The position numbers and the translations under genes were made by a program. From Phocaeicola sp. (GTDB lineage Bacteria; Bacteroidota; Bacteroidia; Bacteroidales; Bacteroidaceae): a stretch of 64,000 nt of DNA. Position 1 is the first letter of the stretch. Each line of letters starts with the position of its first letter. Below the pieces are notes generated by a model that worked only from the letters and a program-made list of their open reading frames with translations, was not told where the DNA came from and ran no database searches. Of this stretch, positions 36,640-45,408 are shown piece by piece. The DNA is taken from positions 1 through 64,000 of the forward strand of contig JAHHQV010000004.1 in NCBI GenBank assembly GCA_020026175.1, read 5' to 3'.

Positions 36640-37015
36640 TAATGCGGAAACTCGTACGGTCAACTATCTGATACTCTATCTGATGGTCACTCAAACCATA
36701 ATAACGCTGAAGAAACAAGACCTTGAACATCAGCACACAGTCTATAGGCGGACGACCGGCATTACTTTTGCGCTCTACGGTAAAAAGGGCTGATTCAAGA
36801 GTAGGACGAAAGATCTCAAAATCAACGTACTGAGACAACACTTAAAGGGGATTACCCATTTCATTCAAACGCAATTCACGATTCTCTGACTCAAATAGTT
36901 GATTATAACGACGCTTACGGTATCGGGACAACTTGTTCTTTGTAAACTCTGCAAATTTAAGATTCTGGAACCATATAAATAGCTGTACTACAATATTTTA
37001 ATTTATAGAACTCCT
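36640..37015 (-). mobile_element. IS5-type (DUF772) insertion sequence remnant
   Basis: Reads on the - strand from the shared end at 37015 through NKLSRYRKRRYNQLFESENR to MGNPL, then TAA at 36842-36844 (probably GAA in an active copy). It continues with VLSQYVDFEIFRPTLESALF, NAGRPPIDCVLMFKVLFLQR and YYGLSDHQIEYQIVDRTSFR, the DUF772 N-terminal domain of IS5-group transposases. After DRTSFR near 36660 the homology stops and the frame ends at 36599. The start codon seen in the copy at 145-147 is AAG here. All this marks a dead fragment; the DDE domain is gone. Confidence 0.78.
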
Positions 37016-37103
37016 CTTAAAAGGTTAGACATTGAATAGTGGGAGAAGAAGTCCAGTCTGTCAAACTTAAAGATTATGCTTTCTCCTCTTTCTTTATTTC
37101 TCA

Positions 37104-37854
37104 CTATTCCGCTTCTCCTGTTACGACTATACGCAGGGGAGAATCGGGTGTATTACAGAATATATCTACTGTTTTGTAAAAGTGACCTCTTTTTTCCGCC
37201 TTGTATGAGATGCGGAACATGGTATACTCGCCAGCTCGTACAGGACGTTTGTCGTATTCCACACTGGTACATCCGCACTAGGTATCCACTCCGTGATGCC
37301 CAGTATTGTAAAGCACTATTTCTTGCTCACGCTTCTCACCATACGTATATTTTCCAAAATCTACCTTCGTCATACTCAGAGATACTGTAGTCTTCACAGT
37401 GGCAGAAGATGGTCTGGAGGACTTCTCGTTTTTCAGTACACGCAGATACATATGTCGCACTTCCTGATTGTGTATAGTATTGCCTACCAGTACCACGCGG
37501 TTGTCTGCATCCAGTAGGAAAGTCTGAAACGTCATTTCGCTCGAGGAATTTGTTCAGACGGTTCAGTTCGTAATTCTCATCGAAACATACTGGATAGATG
37601 AAACCGTCTCGCATGGTAACGTAGCGCATTTCCTTCATATTCTTGGGATGGAAATAAAATAGAAATGGCACGTCCATACTAACCACAGAGTCTACTTCGA
37701 CCTTCAGTTCTTGCCACTTGGGAAGCTGAAGCTTGCAACTAGTACAACCTAAAGTATCAATATAGGTAAGAATCTTATAAGGAGAGTCGCCGGAAGGCAT
37801 AGCAACCGTATCACGCCCTTGTATGGTAAAGATTGGATTGGTCGGAAAAAACAA
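37104..37854 (-). pseudogene. Thioredoxin-like/DUF1573 lipoprotein gene with frameshift and nonsense codon
   Basis: On the - strand the first part reads SPYKILTYIDTLGCTSCKLQ (Cys-x-x-Cys), then FLFYFHPKNMKEMRY and PVCFDENYELNRLNKFLERN. Near 37535 the frame shifts and continues as MTFQTFLLDADNRVVLVGNT and TTVSLSMTKVDFGKYTYGEK, the DUF1573 domain. A TAG at 37278-37280 replaces the Ser of the conserved TSCGCT motif. The same frame resumes with CGCTSVEYDKRPVRAGEYTM to TAG at 37104-37106. The lipoprotein signal expected at the start is also missing. Intact relatives often sit with NVEALA and BF3164 genes. Confidence 0.8.
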
Positions 37855-37968
37855 TACTTTGAAACAGATTAATTTTATGAAGAAATTTGTTTTTTTCGAT
37901 TAATCAATACCTTATAAAGGTTTTCCTGCACAAAAAAAGGAAAATACTTGTAAAAGCTATTTATATAT

Positions 37969-39507
37969 TTATCCCTGCCTTTTTACTTTAACCTCATATA
38001 AGTCTCCGCGCCTGTCCTTAAGATTTCTCACACTTCCATATGTGTGAAGTTCGTTCAGCAAGTCAAGGTCTACATCAGAAACAAGAATCATTTCTGTATT
38101 AGGAGTAGCCTCTGCACGTTTCCCGTCGGTAGGGAAAGTAAAATCGCACGGAGTAAACACTCCTGATTGAGCATACTGTATATCCATATTGTGAACACGT
38201 GGCAGATTGCCTACACTTCCGGCTATAACCACAAAACATTCATTCTCAATGGCTCTGGCATGGGCACAGACTTTCACACGACTATATGCGTTCTGTGTAT
38301 CGGTCATGAACGGAACAAAGAGAATCTGCATACCCTGGTCTGCCATTATGCGTGATATCTCTGGAAATTCCACATCATAGCATATCTGTACACCGATTCT
38401 TGCACAATCTGTCTCGAATGTCTTTATAGAACTTCCTCCATTCAATCCCCAGCTTTTGGTTTCGTCAGGAGTGACATGTATTTTCTCATACATTTCGTAT
38501 GTACCGTCTCTCCGGCATAAGAATCCTACATTGTATAGTCTTCCATCTTCTTTGATGTAAGGCATACTGCCTGTTATGATATTAATGTTGTAGCTTATGG
38601 CCAGCTTTATGAATCTCTCGCGTATTTCGTCGGTATATTGTGCCAGTCCTCTTATTGCTTCCGATTCTGCCTCATTGTTGAATCGTGCCATAAGTGGAGC
38701 ATTGAAATATTCCGGGAATAGTATGAAATCGCTTTTATAGTCGGATACGGCATCTACAAAAAACTCAACCTGTTCAAAAAGGTCATCTATTGTCTTGTAC
38801 GAGCGCATTTGCCACTGTACTAGTCCCACTCTTACTGTTGTCTTGGGGCTGATATATTCTTCGGTAGGCTCTTGATAGTATATATTATCCCATTGTAGCA
38901 GGCATGCATAGTGTTTTGATTCTTCATCGTTGGGCAGATAGTTACGCATTACCTTGCGTACGTGGAAGTCATTAGATAGTTGGAATGTCAACACAGGGTC
39001 ATATATCTCTTTTTGTTTTACCTTATCGATATATTCTTTAGGACGCATCTTTTCGGCATACTTATGGTAGTTTGGAATTCTTCCGCCGAACATGATAGCT
39101 TTAAGGTTCAGTTCTTCACAAAGTTCCTTTCTGTATTCGTACATACGTCTTGCCAGTCGTAGTCCTCTGTATTGTGGATGTATGAAGACTTCTATACCAT
39201 ACAGAATGTTGCCTTTGTGATTGTGGGTATCGAATGTTTCTTTTCCTGTAACCTGTGCGTATGTATGGTCGCTTTTCACTTTGTCGTAGTCTACTATGAT
39301 AGACAGGGCGCAGCCAACTATCTTATCGTCTACCACTGTTACAATCTGTCCTTCAGGAAAGATTTTTATAAGTTTTTCTATTTGTTTGTGAGTCCAAAAC
39401 ACATCACTCCCGTCGGAGTAAACTCTTGTGAAAGATTGTGCCAGTTGGTCATAATCTTCCATTTGCAGATTCCTTATCTGCACCTTGTTGATTTTTAATT
39501 CTTCCAT
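37969..39507 (-). CDS. GNAT acetyltransferase fused to carbon-nitrogen hydrolase (nitrilase superfamily)
   Basis: Two-domain cytosolic protein of 512 residues. The N-terminal GNAT domain (about 10-200) has VVDDKIVGCALSIIVDYDKV and the acetyl-CoA loop HPQYRGLRLARRMYEYRKEL. The C-terminal nitrilase domain (about 225-505) has the catalytic Glu in DFILFPEYFNAP, Lys in YEKIHVTPDE and Cys in VQICYDVEFPE. The fusion is widespread in Bacteroidetes; its substrate is not known to me. No other gene is close on this strand, so it is probably monocistronic. Confidence 0.92.
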   Translation of the reverse strand: MEELKINKVQIRNLQMEDYDQLAQSFTRVYSDGSDVFWTHKQIEKLIKIFPEGQIVTVVDDKIVGCALSIIVDYDKVKSDHTYAQVTGKETFDTHNHKGNILYGIEVFIHPQYRGLRLARRMYEYRKELCEELNLKAIMFGGRIPNYHKYAEKMRPKEYIDKVKQKEIYDPVLTFQLSNDFHVRKVMRNYLPNDEESKHYACLLQWDNIYYQEPTEEYISPKTTVRVGLVQWQMRSYKTIDDLFEQVEFFVDAVSDYKSDFILFPEYFNAPLMARFNNEAESEAIRGLAQYTDEIRERFIKLAISYNINIITGSMPYIKEDGRLYNVGFLCRRDGTYEMYEKIHVTPDETKSWGLNGGSSIKTFETDCARIGVQICYDVEFPEISRIMADQGMQILFVPFMTDTQNAYSRVKVCAHARAIENECFVVIAGSVGNLPRVHNMDIQYAQSGVFTPCDFTFPTDGKRAEATPNTEMILVSDVDLDLLNELHTYGSVRNLKDRRGDLYEVKVKRQG

Positions 39508-39547
39508 TTTGACTGTTCTTTTTTATGTTTATTCAGCAAAATCTATG

Positions 39548-39555
39548 CAAAGGTA
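39548..39555 (-). promoter_or_regulatory. Candidate -7 box for the GNAT-nitrilase gene
   Basis: The - strand reads TACCTTTG, matching TAnnTTTG, about 41 bases before the start codon. No clear -33 TTG. Confidence 0.45.
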
Positions 39556-39644
39556 CTGATTATTATGTCCCGATGTCACCATTTATATGTAATGTTTTTG
39601 CTTATTGTTGATATTCTTGTGTCAGTTTTAAAGAAAAACTATGT

Positions 39645-39652
39645 TATATTTG
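39645..39652 (+). promoter_or_regulatory. Candidate -7 box for the sulfatase gene
   Basis: TATATTTG matches TAnnTTTG, 25 bases before the sulfatase ATG at 39677. No clear -33 at the right distance (nearest TTG at 39617-39619). Confidence 0.4.
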
Positions 39653-39676
39653 TATATAATTTTAAACTGATATTAG

Positions 39677-41185
39677 ATGAATAAAACATTATTTTTCCCA
39701 GTTATGGCTTTGCCGTTTTGTGGAGTGTCTGTCGCTTTGGCTGAGAATAAGCCGAATATCATTTTTATAATTACTGACCAGCAACGTGGTGATGCTATAG
39801 GATGTGCCGGTAATGATAGAATAATTACTCCTAATATAGACAATCTGGCTTCAGAGGGATATTTCTTTAGCAATGCATATTCTTCTACTCCAAGCAGTAC
39901 TCCTGCCAGGTCAGGTTTACTTACAGGAATGTCACCGTGGCATCATGGAATGTTGGGATATGGTAGAGTTGCAGAGCACTACAAGTACGAGCTGCCCCAG
40001 ATGTTGAGTGATAATGGATATTTGACATTGGGTATAGGCAAGATGCACTGGTTCCCGCAAAATTCTCTGCATGGATTCGATGCAACTATAATAGACGAGA
40101 GTGGTAGAGTAGAATCGCCTTACTTTATGAGCGACTATAGAAAATGGTTTCAGACTGTAGCTCCGGGCAAGAATCCTGATGAAACAGGTATAGGATGGAA
40201 TGATCATGGTGCTTCCGAATATAAACTGACGGAGGAAGTTCATCCAACTACATGGACAGGTGACATGGCTGTAAGTACCATTGAACATTATGATGGAAGC
40301 AAGCCGTTGTTTATGAAAATCTCGTTTGCACGTCCTCATAGTCCTTATGACCCTCCTAAGCGTTTTGTCGATATGTATGATGGTATCGAAATGGAAGCTC
40401 CTGCAAAAGGGGAGTGGAGCAAGCATATAGGTGAAAAAGTGACCTCGCCCGAACAGAATCCTGAAGCTGCGTTTGCACAATTGGGAGATGATTATGCCAA
40501 GAACAGCAAAATGCATTATTATGCATCTATCACTTTTATTGACGAGCAGGTAGGTCGTATTGTTAAGGCTCTGAAGGAGAAAGGCATTTATGATAATACC
40601 GTTATATGCTTCACTTCTGATCATGGAGATATGATGGGCGACCATAATCACTGGAGAAAGACTTATGCCTACGAAGGTTCGGCTGCTATACCTTACATTA
40701 TAAAGTTTTCAAAATCAGTCAAAGCAGTGAAGCCTGCTGGAAGTACAATTGATAATCCAGTAGAGCTCCGTGACTTTTTGCCTACATTCGTACAGTTGGC
40801 AGGCGGACAAGTTCCTTCAGAGATTGATGGTATGTCATTGCTCAGTCTGGTAACTGAAAAATCACCGTCTTGGCGCCGATGGATTGACTTGGAACATGCC
40901 ACATGTTATTCTGACCATAATTATTGGTGTGCATTGACCGACGGAAAGATAAAATACATATGGTTCTTGCGAACAGGTGAGGAACAACTGTTTGATTTAG
41001 AGAAAGACCCAAAGGAGACAACAGACTTGTCGAAGAAAAAGAAATACTCAAAACGCATGGATGAGATGCGTAAAGCAATGGCAGATAATCTTGCAGAGAG
41101 AGGTGAAGAATGGGTGAAAGACGGCAAGTTGGTGACAAGAAACAAAACTATGCTTTATAGTCCACATTATCCAAAATCCAAATAA
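39677..41185 (+). CDS. Secreted sulfatase, Ser-type active site
   Basis: Arylsulfatase-family enzyme, 502 residues, signal MNKTLFFPVMALPFCGVSVALA. Metal-site start NIIFIITDQQRGDAIG; active-site motif S-x-P-A-R in STPARSGLLTG (about residue 75), where Ser must be oxidised to formylglycine by an anaerobic sulfatase-maturating enzyme (none in this window). Also KMHWFP, FARPHSPYDPP and the second metal site SDHGDMMGDHNHWRKTYAYE. The C-terminal domain ends near EQLFDLEKDPKETTDL. Substrate could be sulfated host glycans; not decidable here. It converges on the alcohol dehydrogenase gene with a shared terminator. Confidence 0.93.
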   Translation: MNKTLFFPVMALPFCGVSVALAENKPNIIFIITDQQRGDAIGCAGNDRIITPNIDNLASEGYFFSNAYSSTPSSTPARSGLLTGMSPWHHGMLGYGRVAEHYKYELPQMLSDNGYLTLGIGKMHWFPQNSLHGFDATIIDESGRVESPYFMSDYRKWFQTVAPGKNPDETGIGWNDHGASEYKLTEEVHPTTWTGDMAVSTIEHYDGSKPLFMKISFARPHSPYDPPKRFVDMYDGIEMEAPAKGEWSKHIGEKVTSPEQNPEAAFAQLGDDYAKNSKMHYYASITFIDEQVGRIVKALKEKGIYDNTVICFTSDHGDMMGDHNHWRKTYAYEGSAAIPYIIKFSKSVKAVKPAGSTIDNPVELRDFLPTFVQLAGGQVPSEIDGMSLLSLVTEKSPSWRRWIDLEHATCYSDHNYWCALTDGKIKYIWFLRTGEEQLFDLEKDPKETTDLSKKKKYSKRMDEMRKAMADNLAERGEEWVKDGKLVTRNKTMLYSPHYPKSK

Positions 41186-41246
41186 TTGTTTGTAAATGAT
41201 AAAACAAGGATAGAGTAGTATACCCGTATGATATCCTTGCAGAATG

Positions 41247-41285
41247 ATTCGCCCCTGTTACAATTTAATTGTAGCAGGGGCGAAT
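41247..41285. terminator. Bidirectional terminator between sulfatase and alcohol dehydrogenase
   Basis: ATTCGCCCCTGTTACAA (41247-41263) pairs with TTGTAGCAGGGGCGAAT (41269-41285), a 17-bp stem with one wobble and a 5-base loop, between two convergent genes. Confidence 0.85.
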
Positions 41286-41309
41286 TTTCATCTATATCAT
41301 TCGGAGTAC

Positions 41310-42482
41310 CTATTTGTATGATTTTTCGTATATGCCAAGAATTTCATTGTCGGTAAGAGGTCGTGGATCTAACGTAAACAAGGCTCCCATAGTGTCTTTG
41401 GCATTTGCTACCATTTTAGGGAAATCTTCTTTTTTAACTCCCCAATCACTAAGTTTCAGACCGTACACATTACATTCTTTCTGCATTTTTACAAGAGCGT
41501 CTATAAAGTCACTTGGTCTGTTGCTTTTCTGTTGTGTCATTATTTCAGCCATTTTCATGAACCTTTTCATGCAGTCATTCTTGAATGTTTCAAAATAAGT
41601 TTCACTTATGGCTATAAGTCCTGCTCCATGAGGAAGTTCAGGATAGTATGCACTCATTGCATGTCCCATCGAGTGTTCTGAAGTGCAGCTTGACGTAGAT
41701 TCCACCATACCAGCCAATGTACCTGCCCATGCAACTTTGGCTCTTGCTTTAAGGTTTTTGCCGTCATTTACAGCTACAGGTAGATATTTGTAAAGCAGAC
41801 GTATGGCTTCAAGTGCATAAAGGTCGCTAATAGGAGTGGCACAATTGGCTATAAATCCTTCGGCTGCATGCAGGAATGCGTCAAATCCATGATAGGCTGT
41901 GAGTTGTGGTGGAACAGAAACCATCAATTCAGGGTCTATAATAGACAGATAAGGGAATGTAATTTCACATCCGAATCCAATTTTTTCATTATTTTCCGTG
42001 TTTGTGATAACAGTCCAAGGGTCTACTTCCGTTCCCGTTCCAGATGTAGTAGGAATAGCAATTATCGGCAGTGCCTTTGATACCAGGCGTCCCTTTCCGC
42101 TTCCGCTTTGCATATAGTCCCAATAGTCGCCGTCGTTGCATGCCATTATAGCTATAGCTTTTGCAGAGTCTATAGAGCTGCCACCTCCAAGCCCTACCAG
42201 CATGTCGCATTTCATTTCCTTACATATTGCAGCCCCTTCCATCACATGCTCTTTTATAGGGTTAGGCTGTATCTTGTCGAAAACAATAGTGTCTACATCA
42301 TTTTCCTTCAGTAGATTTATTATTTTATCAAGATAACCAAATTTACGCATTGAAGAACCGGCAGATATGACAATCATGGCTTTTTTGCCTGGCAATACTT
42401 CTGTGGCAAGATTCCTTATCTCACCACAGCCAAACATCACTTTAGTAGGGATGTTGAGGCTAAAAACAGGATTAGTATTCAT
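41310..42482 (-). CDS. Iron-containing alcohol dehydrogenase (BDH/YqhD-like)
   Basis: NAD(P)H-dependent, group III alcohol dehydrogenase, 390 residues. The start at 42482 (MNTNPVFSLNIPTKVMFG) is preferred over an in-frame ATG at 42593, which lies upstream of the promoter box. It has the dinucleotide motif VGLGGGSSIDSAKA (about 95-108) and IPTTSGTGTEVDPWTVI. The metal ligands are in HGFDAFLHAAEGFI, CTSEHSMGHAMS and ELPHGAG. Probably reduces an aldehyde to an alcohol in fermentation; the substrate cannot be fixed from sequence. Confidence 0.92.
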   Translation of the reverse strand: MNTNPVFSLNIPTKVMFGCGEIRNLATEVLPGKKAMIVISAGSSMRKFGYLDKIINLLKENDVDTIVFDKIQPNPIKEHVMEGAAICKEMKCDMLVGLGGGSSIDSAKAIAIMACNDGDYWDYMQSGSGKGRLVSKALPIIAIPTTSGTGTEVDPWTVITNTENNEKIGFGCEITFPYLSIIDPELMVSVPPQLTAYHGFDAFLHAAEGFIANCATPISDLYALEAIRLLYKYLPVAVNDGKNLKARAKVAWAGTLAGMVESTSSCTSEHSMGHAMSAYYPELPHGAGLIAISETYFETFKNDCMKRFMKMAEIMTQQKSNRPSDFIDALVKMQKECNVYGLKLSDWGVKKEDFPKMVANAKDTMGALFTLDPRPLTDNEILGIYEKSYK

Positions 42483-42511
42483 AATGTTTTTAGTTTTAAA
42501 GTTAGTATATC

Positions 42512-42519
42512 CAAATATA
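42512..42519 (-). promoter_or_regulatory. Candidate -7 box for the alcohol dehydrogenase gene
   Basis: The - strand reads TATATTTG, 30 bases before the chosen start at 42482, which supports that start. No strong -33. Confidence 0.5.
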
Positions 42520-42546
42520 ATGATTAAAGGTGATAATAGCATAAAC

Positions 42547-42576
42547 TTTGTGTTAAAAAAAACTATCCTACATTTG
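42547..42576 (+). promoter_or_regulatory. Candidate promoter of the copper ATPase gene
   Basis: TTTG (42547-42550), 18 bases, TACATTTG (42569-42576). A second -7-like box, TATCTTTG at 42619-42626, lies closer to the ATG at 42650. It is divergent from the alcohol dehydrogenase promoter. No obvious CsoR/CueR-type operator was seen. Confidence 0.5.
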
Positions 42577-42649
42577 TGGTTGAAACTTTTCATTATCCTT
42601 TTTATGGAATGAAATTAGTATCTTTGCTTCTCATTTAATAAAAAGTGTT

Positions 42650-44872
42650 ATGTCGTCATCTAAAACAATAAAGAAGAATTTCCCTGTTATGGGAATGAGT
42701 TGTGCAGCTTGTGCTGCAAGAGTAGAGAAAACATTGAACAAGCAGACGGGTGTTACGTCTTCTGCTGTAAATCTGGCAGCAGAGCTGGCTACCGTAGAGT
42801 ATAACCCTGATGAATGTTCGCCTGAGATGTTGAAGGAAGCTATAGAGAGGGTTGGATTCGAACTTCTGATAGAAGACAAAAAAGAGGTAGAGCAGAAAGC
42901 AGAAGAGACACGAACAGAACATTTCAACAGTCTTAAAAAACGTACTATATGGGCACTTGCATTGGCTTTACCTGTGTCTGTCATAGCCATGTTTTTCCAC
43001 GACATGCCATACGCCTCGTATATAATGGCATTGCTGTCTGCTCCGGTTGTCTTTGGCTTTGGAGGCAGTTTCTTTGTAAATGCCTGGCGTCTGTTGAAGA
43101 AAGGCTCGGCCAATATGGACACTCTTGTGGCAAGCAGTACAGGAGTTGCTTATACATTCAGCCTTTTCAATCTGTTTTTTCCTGAATATCTTTTAAGTCA
43201 TGGCATAACACCTCATGTATATTTTGAGGCATCTTCTATGATTGTATCTTTTATTCTTTTGGGAAGGATGCTCGAAGACAGGGCAAAGGGGAATACTGCC
43301 GAAGCGATAAAGAAACTTATGGGCCTACGGCCTAATACGGTTGTCGTGATAAGGAATGGCAACGAGCAGGAAATAGAAGTAGACAATATCTTGACGGGGG
43401 ATATTATACTGGTAAAGCCAGGCGAGCGTATAGCGGTAGATGGCACTATAGTAGATGGCAGCTCATATGTGGATGAAAGTATGCTTACCGGCGAACCTAT
43501 GTCTGTACTCAAGAAATCGGGAGAAAGTGTTTTTGCAGGTACCATAAACCAGAATGGTAGCTTCACGTTCAGAGCCGACAAGGTAGGCGAGGAAACTGTT
43601 CTTGCCCATATCATCAAGATGGTACAGGAAGCTCAGGGCAGTAAGGCGCCTGTTCAGAAGTTGGTAGACAAGGTAGCTGCAATATTTGTTCCGGTAATAT
43701 TCTTTGTTGCTATTCTGTCGTTTGTCTTGTGGATATTGTTCGACAACGAGAATGGAGTCACTCACGGATTTCTTGCTGCCGTTACAGTATTGGTAGTGGC
43801 TTGTCCGTGTGCCTTAGGCCTTGCCACACCTACAGCTATAATGGTGGGTATAGGCAAAGGTGCGGAAAATGGAATACTGATAAAGGATGCCGACAGTCTT
43901 GAGATTGCAAGAAAAGTAGATACGGTGGTACTTGATAAAACTGGTACCATAACATACGGAAAACCTGTTGTGACAGACTGGTTATGGATTGACGAACGTA
44001 AGCAGTTGAAGGATATATTGTGCAGTATCGAACGAATGTCCGAACATCCTCTGGCAAGTGCCATTACAGGAAGTTCCGACTATGACAATATACAGATTTC
44101 AGCGTTTGAAAGCTTCACGGGAATGGGTGTGAAAGGTTGTTACGATGGTAAAACATACTTTGCAGGCAACAGACGTATGATAGAAGATTATGGTATAAAC
44201 ATATCATCAGAGGTCGAGAAATATGCAGAAAGTCTATCTGAAGAAGGAAAAACATCAGTATGGTTTGCTGATGATGAAAATGTTCTTTGCATATGCGGCA
44301 TAACCGACAGCATTAAGCCTACATCGGCAAGTGCAGTATCCAAACTCCGTTCTATGGGTATAAAGGTAGTGATGCTTACAGGTGATGCCGAGGCACCTGC
44401 GCGTATAATAGCCCGTCATGCAGGAGTTGACAGCTACCGTTCGGAAGTCACTCCGTTGCAGAAGGCCGAGTTTATAAGACAGCTACGCAAGGAGGGCAGG
44501 ATAGTGGCAATGTCTGGAGATGGTATAAACGACAGTGCTGCATTGGCAGAGGCCGATTTGAGTATAGCTATGGGAAAGGGCAGTGATATAGCCATGGATA
44601 TATCTAAAGTCACTATAATGTCTTCCGACCTTGAAAAGATAGCCGATACTATAAATCTCTCTCGCAAGATAGTTCGTACTATCCGTCAGAATCTGTTCTG
44701 GGCTTTCTTCTATAATGTGATAGGAATACCGGTTGCAGCCGGAGTCTTTTATCCCATCAATGGATTTCTTATCAATCCTATGATAGCCAGTGCAACAATG
44801 GCGATGAGCAGTGTATGTGTAGTTTCCAATAGTCTGCGTATACGCATGCAAAAGAAAAATGATTTGCATTGA
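42650..44872 (+). CDS. copA: Copper-exporting P1B-type ATPase
   Basis: Inner-membrane ATP-driven exporter of Cu(I), 740 residues. One N-terminal heavy-metal domain with GMSCAACAARVEKTL (about 13-27), eight membrane spans, the actuator motif LTGEPM, the intramembrane metal site CPC in VVACPCALGLATP, the phosphorylation site DKTGT (about residue 430), the nucleotide-binding HP dipeptide in SEHPLAS, and hinge MSGDGINDSAALAEADL. The YN and MxxxS residues of CopA occur in the last two spans (FYNVIGIP, MAMSSVCVVSNSLR). A long inverted repeat starts 8 bases after the stop. Confidence 0.95.
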   Translation: MSSSKTIKKNFPVMGMSCAACAARVEKTLNKQTGVTSSAVNLAAELATVEYNPDECSPEMLKEAIERVGFELLIEDKKEVEQKAEETRTEHFNSLKKRTIWALALALPVSVIAMFFHDMPYASYIMALLSAPVVFGFGGSFFVNAWRLLKKGSANMDTLVASSTGVAYTFSLFNLFFPEYLLSHGITPHVYFEASSMIVSFILLGRMLEDRAKGNTAEAIKKLMGLRPNTVVVIRNGNEQEIEVDNILTGDIILVKPGERIAVDGTIVDGSSYVDESMLTGEPMSVLKKSGESVFAGTINQNGSFTFRADKVGEETVLAHIIKMVQEAQGSKAPVQKLVDKVAAIFVPVIFFVAILSFVLWILFDNENGVTHGFLAAVTVLVVACPCALGLATPTAIMVGIGKGAENGILIKDADSLEIARKVDTVVLDKTGTITYGKPVVTDWLWIDERKQLKDILCSIERMSEHPLASAITGSSDYDNIQISAFESFTGMGVKGCYDGKTYFAGNRRMIEDYGINISSEVEKYAESLSEEGKTSVWFADDENVLCICGITDSIKPTSASAVSKLRSMGIKVVMLTGDAEAPARIIARHAGVDSYRSEVTPLQKAEFIRQLRKEGRIVAMSGDGINDSAALAEADLSIAMGKGSDIAMDISKVTIMSSDLEKIADTINLSRKIVRTIRQNLFWAFFYNVIGIPVAAGVFYPINGFLINPMIASATMAMSSVCVVSNSLRIRMQKKNDLH

Positions 44873-44880
44873 GTAAGTTT

Positions 44881-44939
44881 ATATGATTTCTGCCACCTTA
44901 TATCTTTGGTATTTTGATATATGGTGGCAGAAATCATAT
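44881..44939. repeat. Long inverted repeat after copA
   Basis: ATATGATTTCTGCCACC (44881-44897) is perfectly repeated in inverse at 44923-44939. The stem extends inward to about 24 bp with one mismatch and an 11-base loop. It could end copA transcription, although no T run follows. It may act in both directions. Confidence 0.7.
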
Positions 44940-45033
44940 ATATGGGCAATGTAATTAAGCAGAAACCAGCCGGGAATCTTAGAATACCGGCGTATTGGTG
45001 CATCATTGTTGGTAGGAGTTTCTTGAATTAATG

Positions 45034-45285
45034 TTATAATCTGTCCAGTTCCTTAAAATCTTGCTCATGGCTTCTGTTCTTTTCTTTACCAAATCGGTAT
45101 GAAATATTCAACTTTATTTGTCTTGATTCCCCTTTTCCCCTGTTCCAAAGTTTGAAACCGTTGAAAGAACTATTACTGTTCCAATTACTTGTCCAAAACA
45201 TGTCGGTGAACGAAAAATTTACAGTTAGTCTCTTTCCCATAAAAGATCGTCCCAAAGCCATGTCGACATATCCGCTAGGTTTTTA
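45034..45285 (-). pseudogene. C-terminal remnant of an outer-membrane beta-barrel (TonB-dependent receptor-like) protein
   Basis: About 75 to 80 residues in frame: SGYVDMALGRSFMGKRLTVN, FSFTDMFWTSNWNSNSSFNG and ESRQIKLNISYRFGKEKNR, the final strands of an OMP_b-brl_3-type receptor. A TAA stands just upstream of the homologous part (near 45290), and nothing recognisable precedes it, so the other 600 or more residues are gone. It lies between the copA inverted repeat and the palindrome array. Confidence 0.7.
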
Positions 45286-45408
45286 TGATTGTAAAAATAA
45301 TACATCAAATTCGAATAATCCTTGTTCTTGATATATTATTTCTGTGTGTTTCTTGCCAAAATAGTGTGTCGGAAAAGACTTGAATAGTATATATCTATAG
45401 GTTTAAAT

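Noticed and set aside
39932..40651. 239-codon open frame on the - strand
   Set aside because: Antisense to the sulfatase, without any domain pattern.
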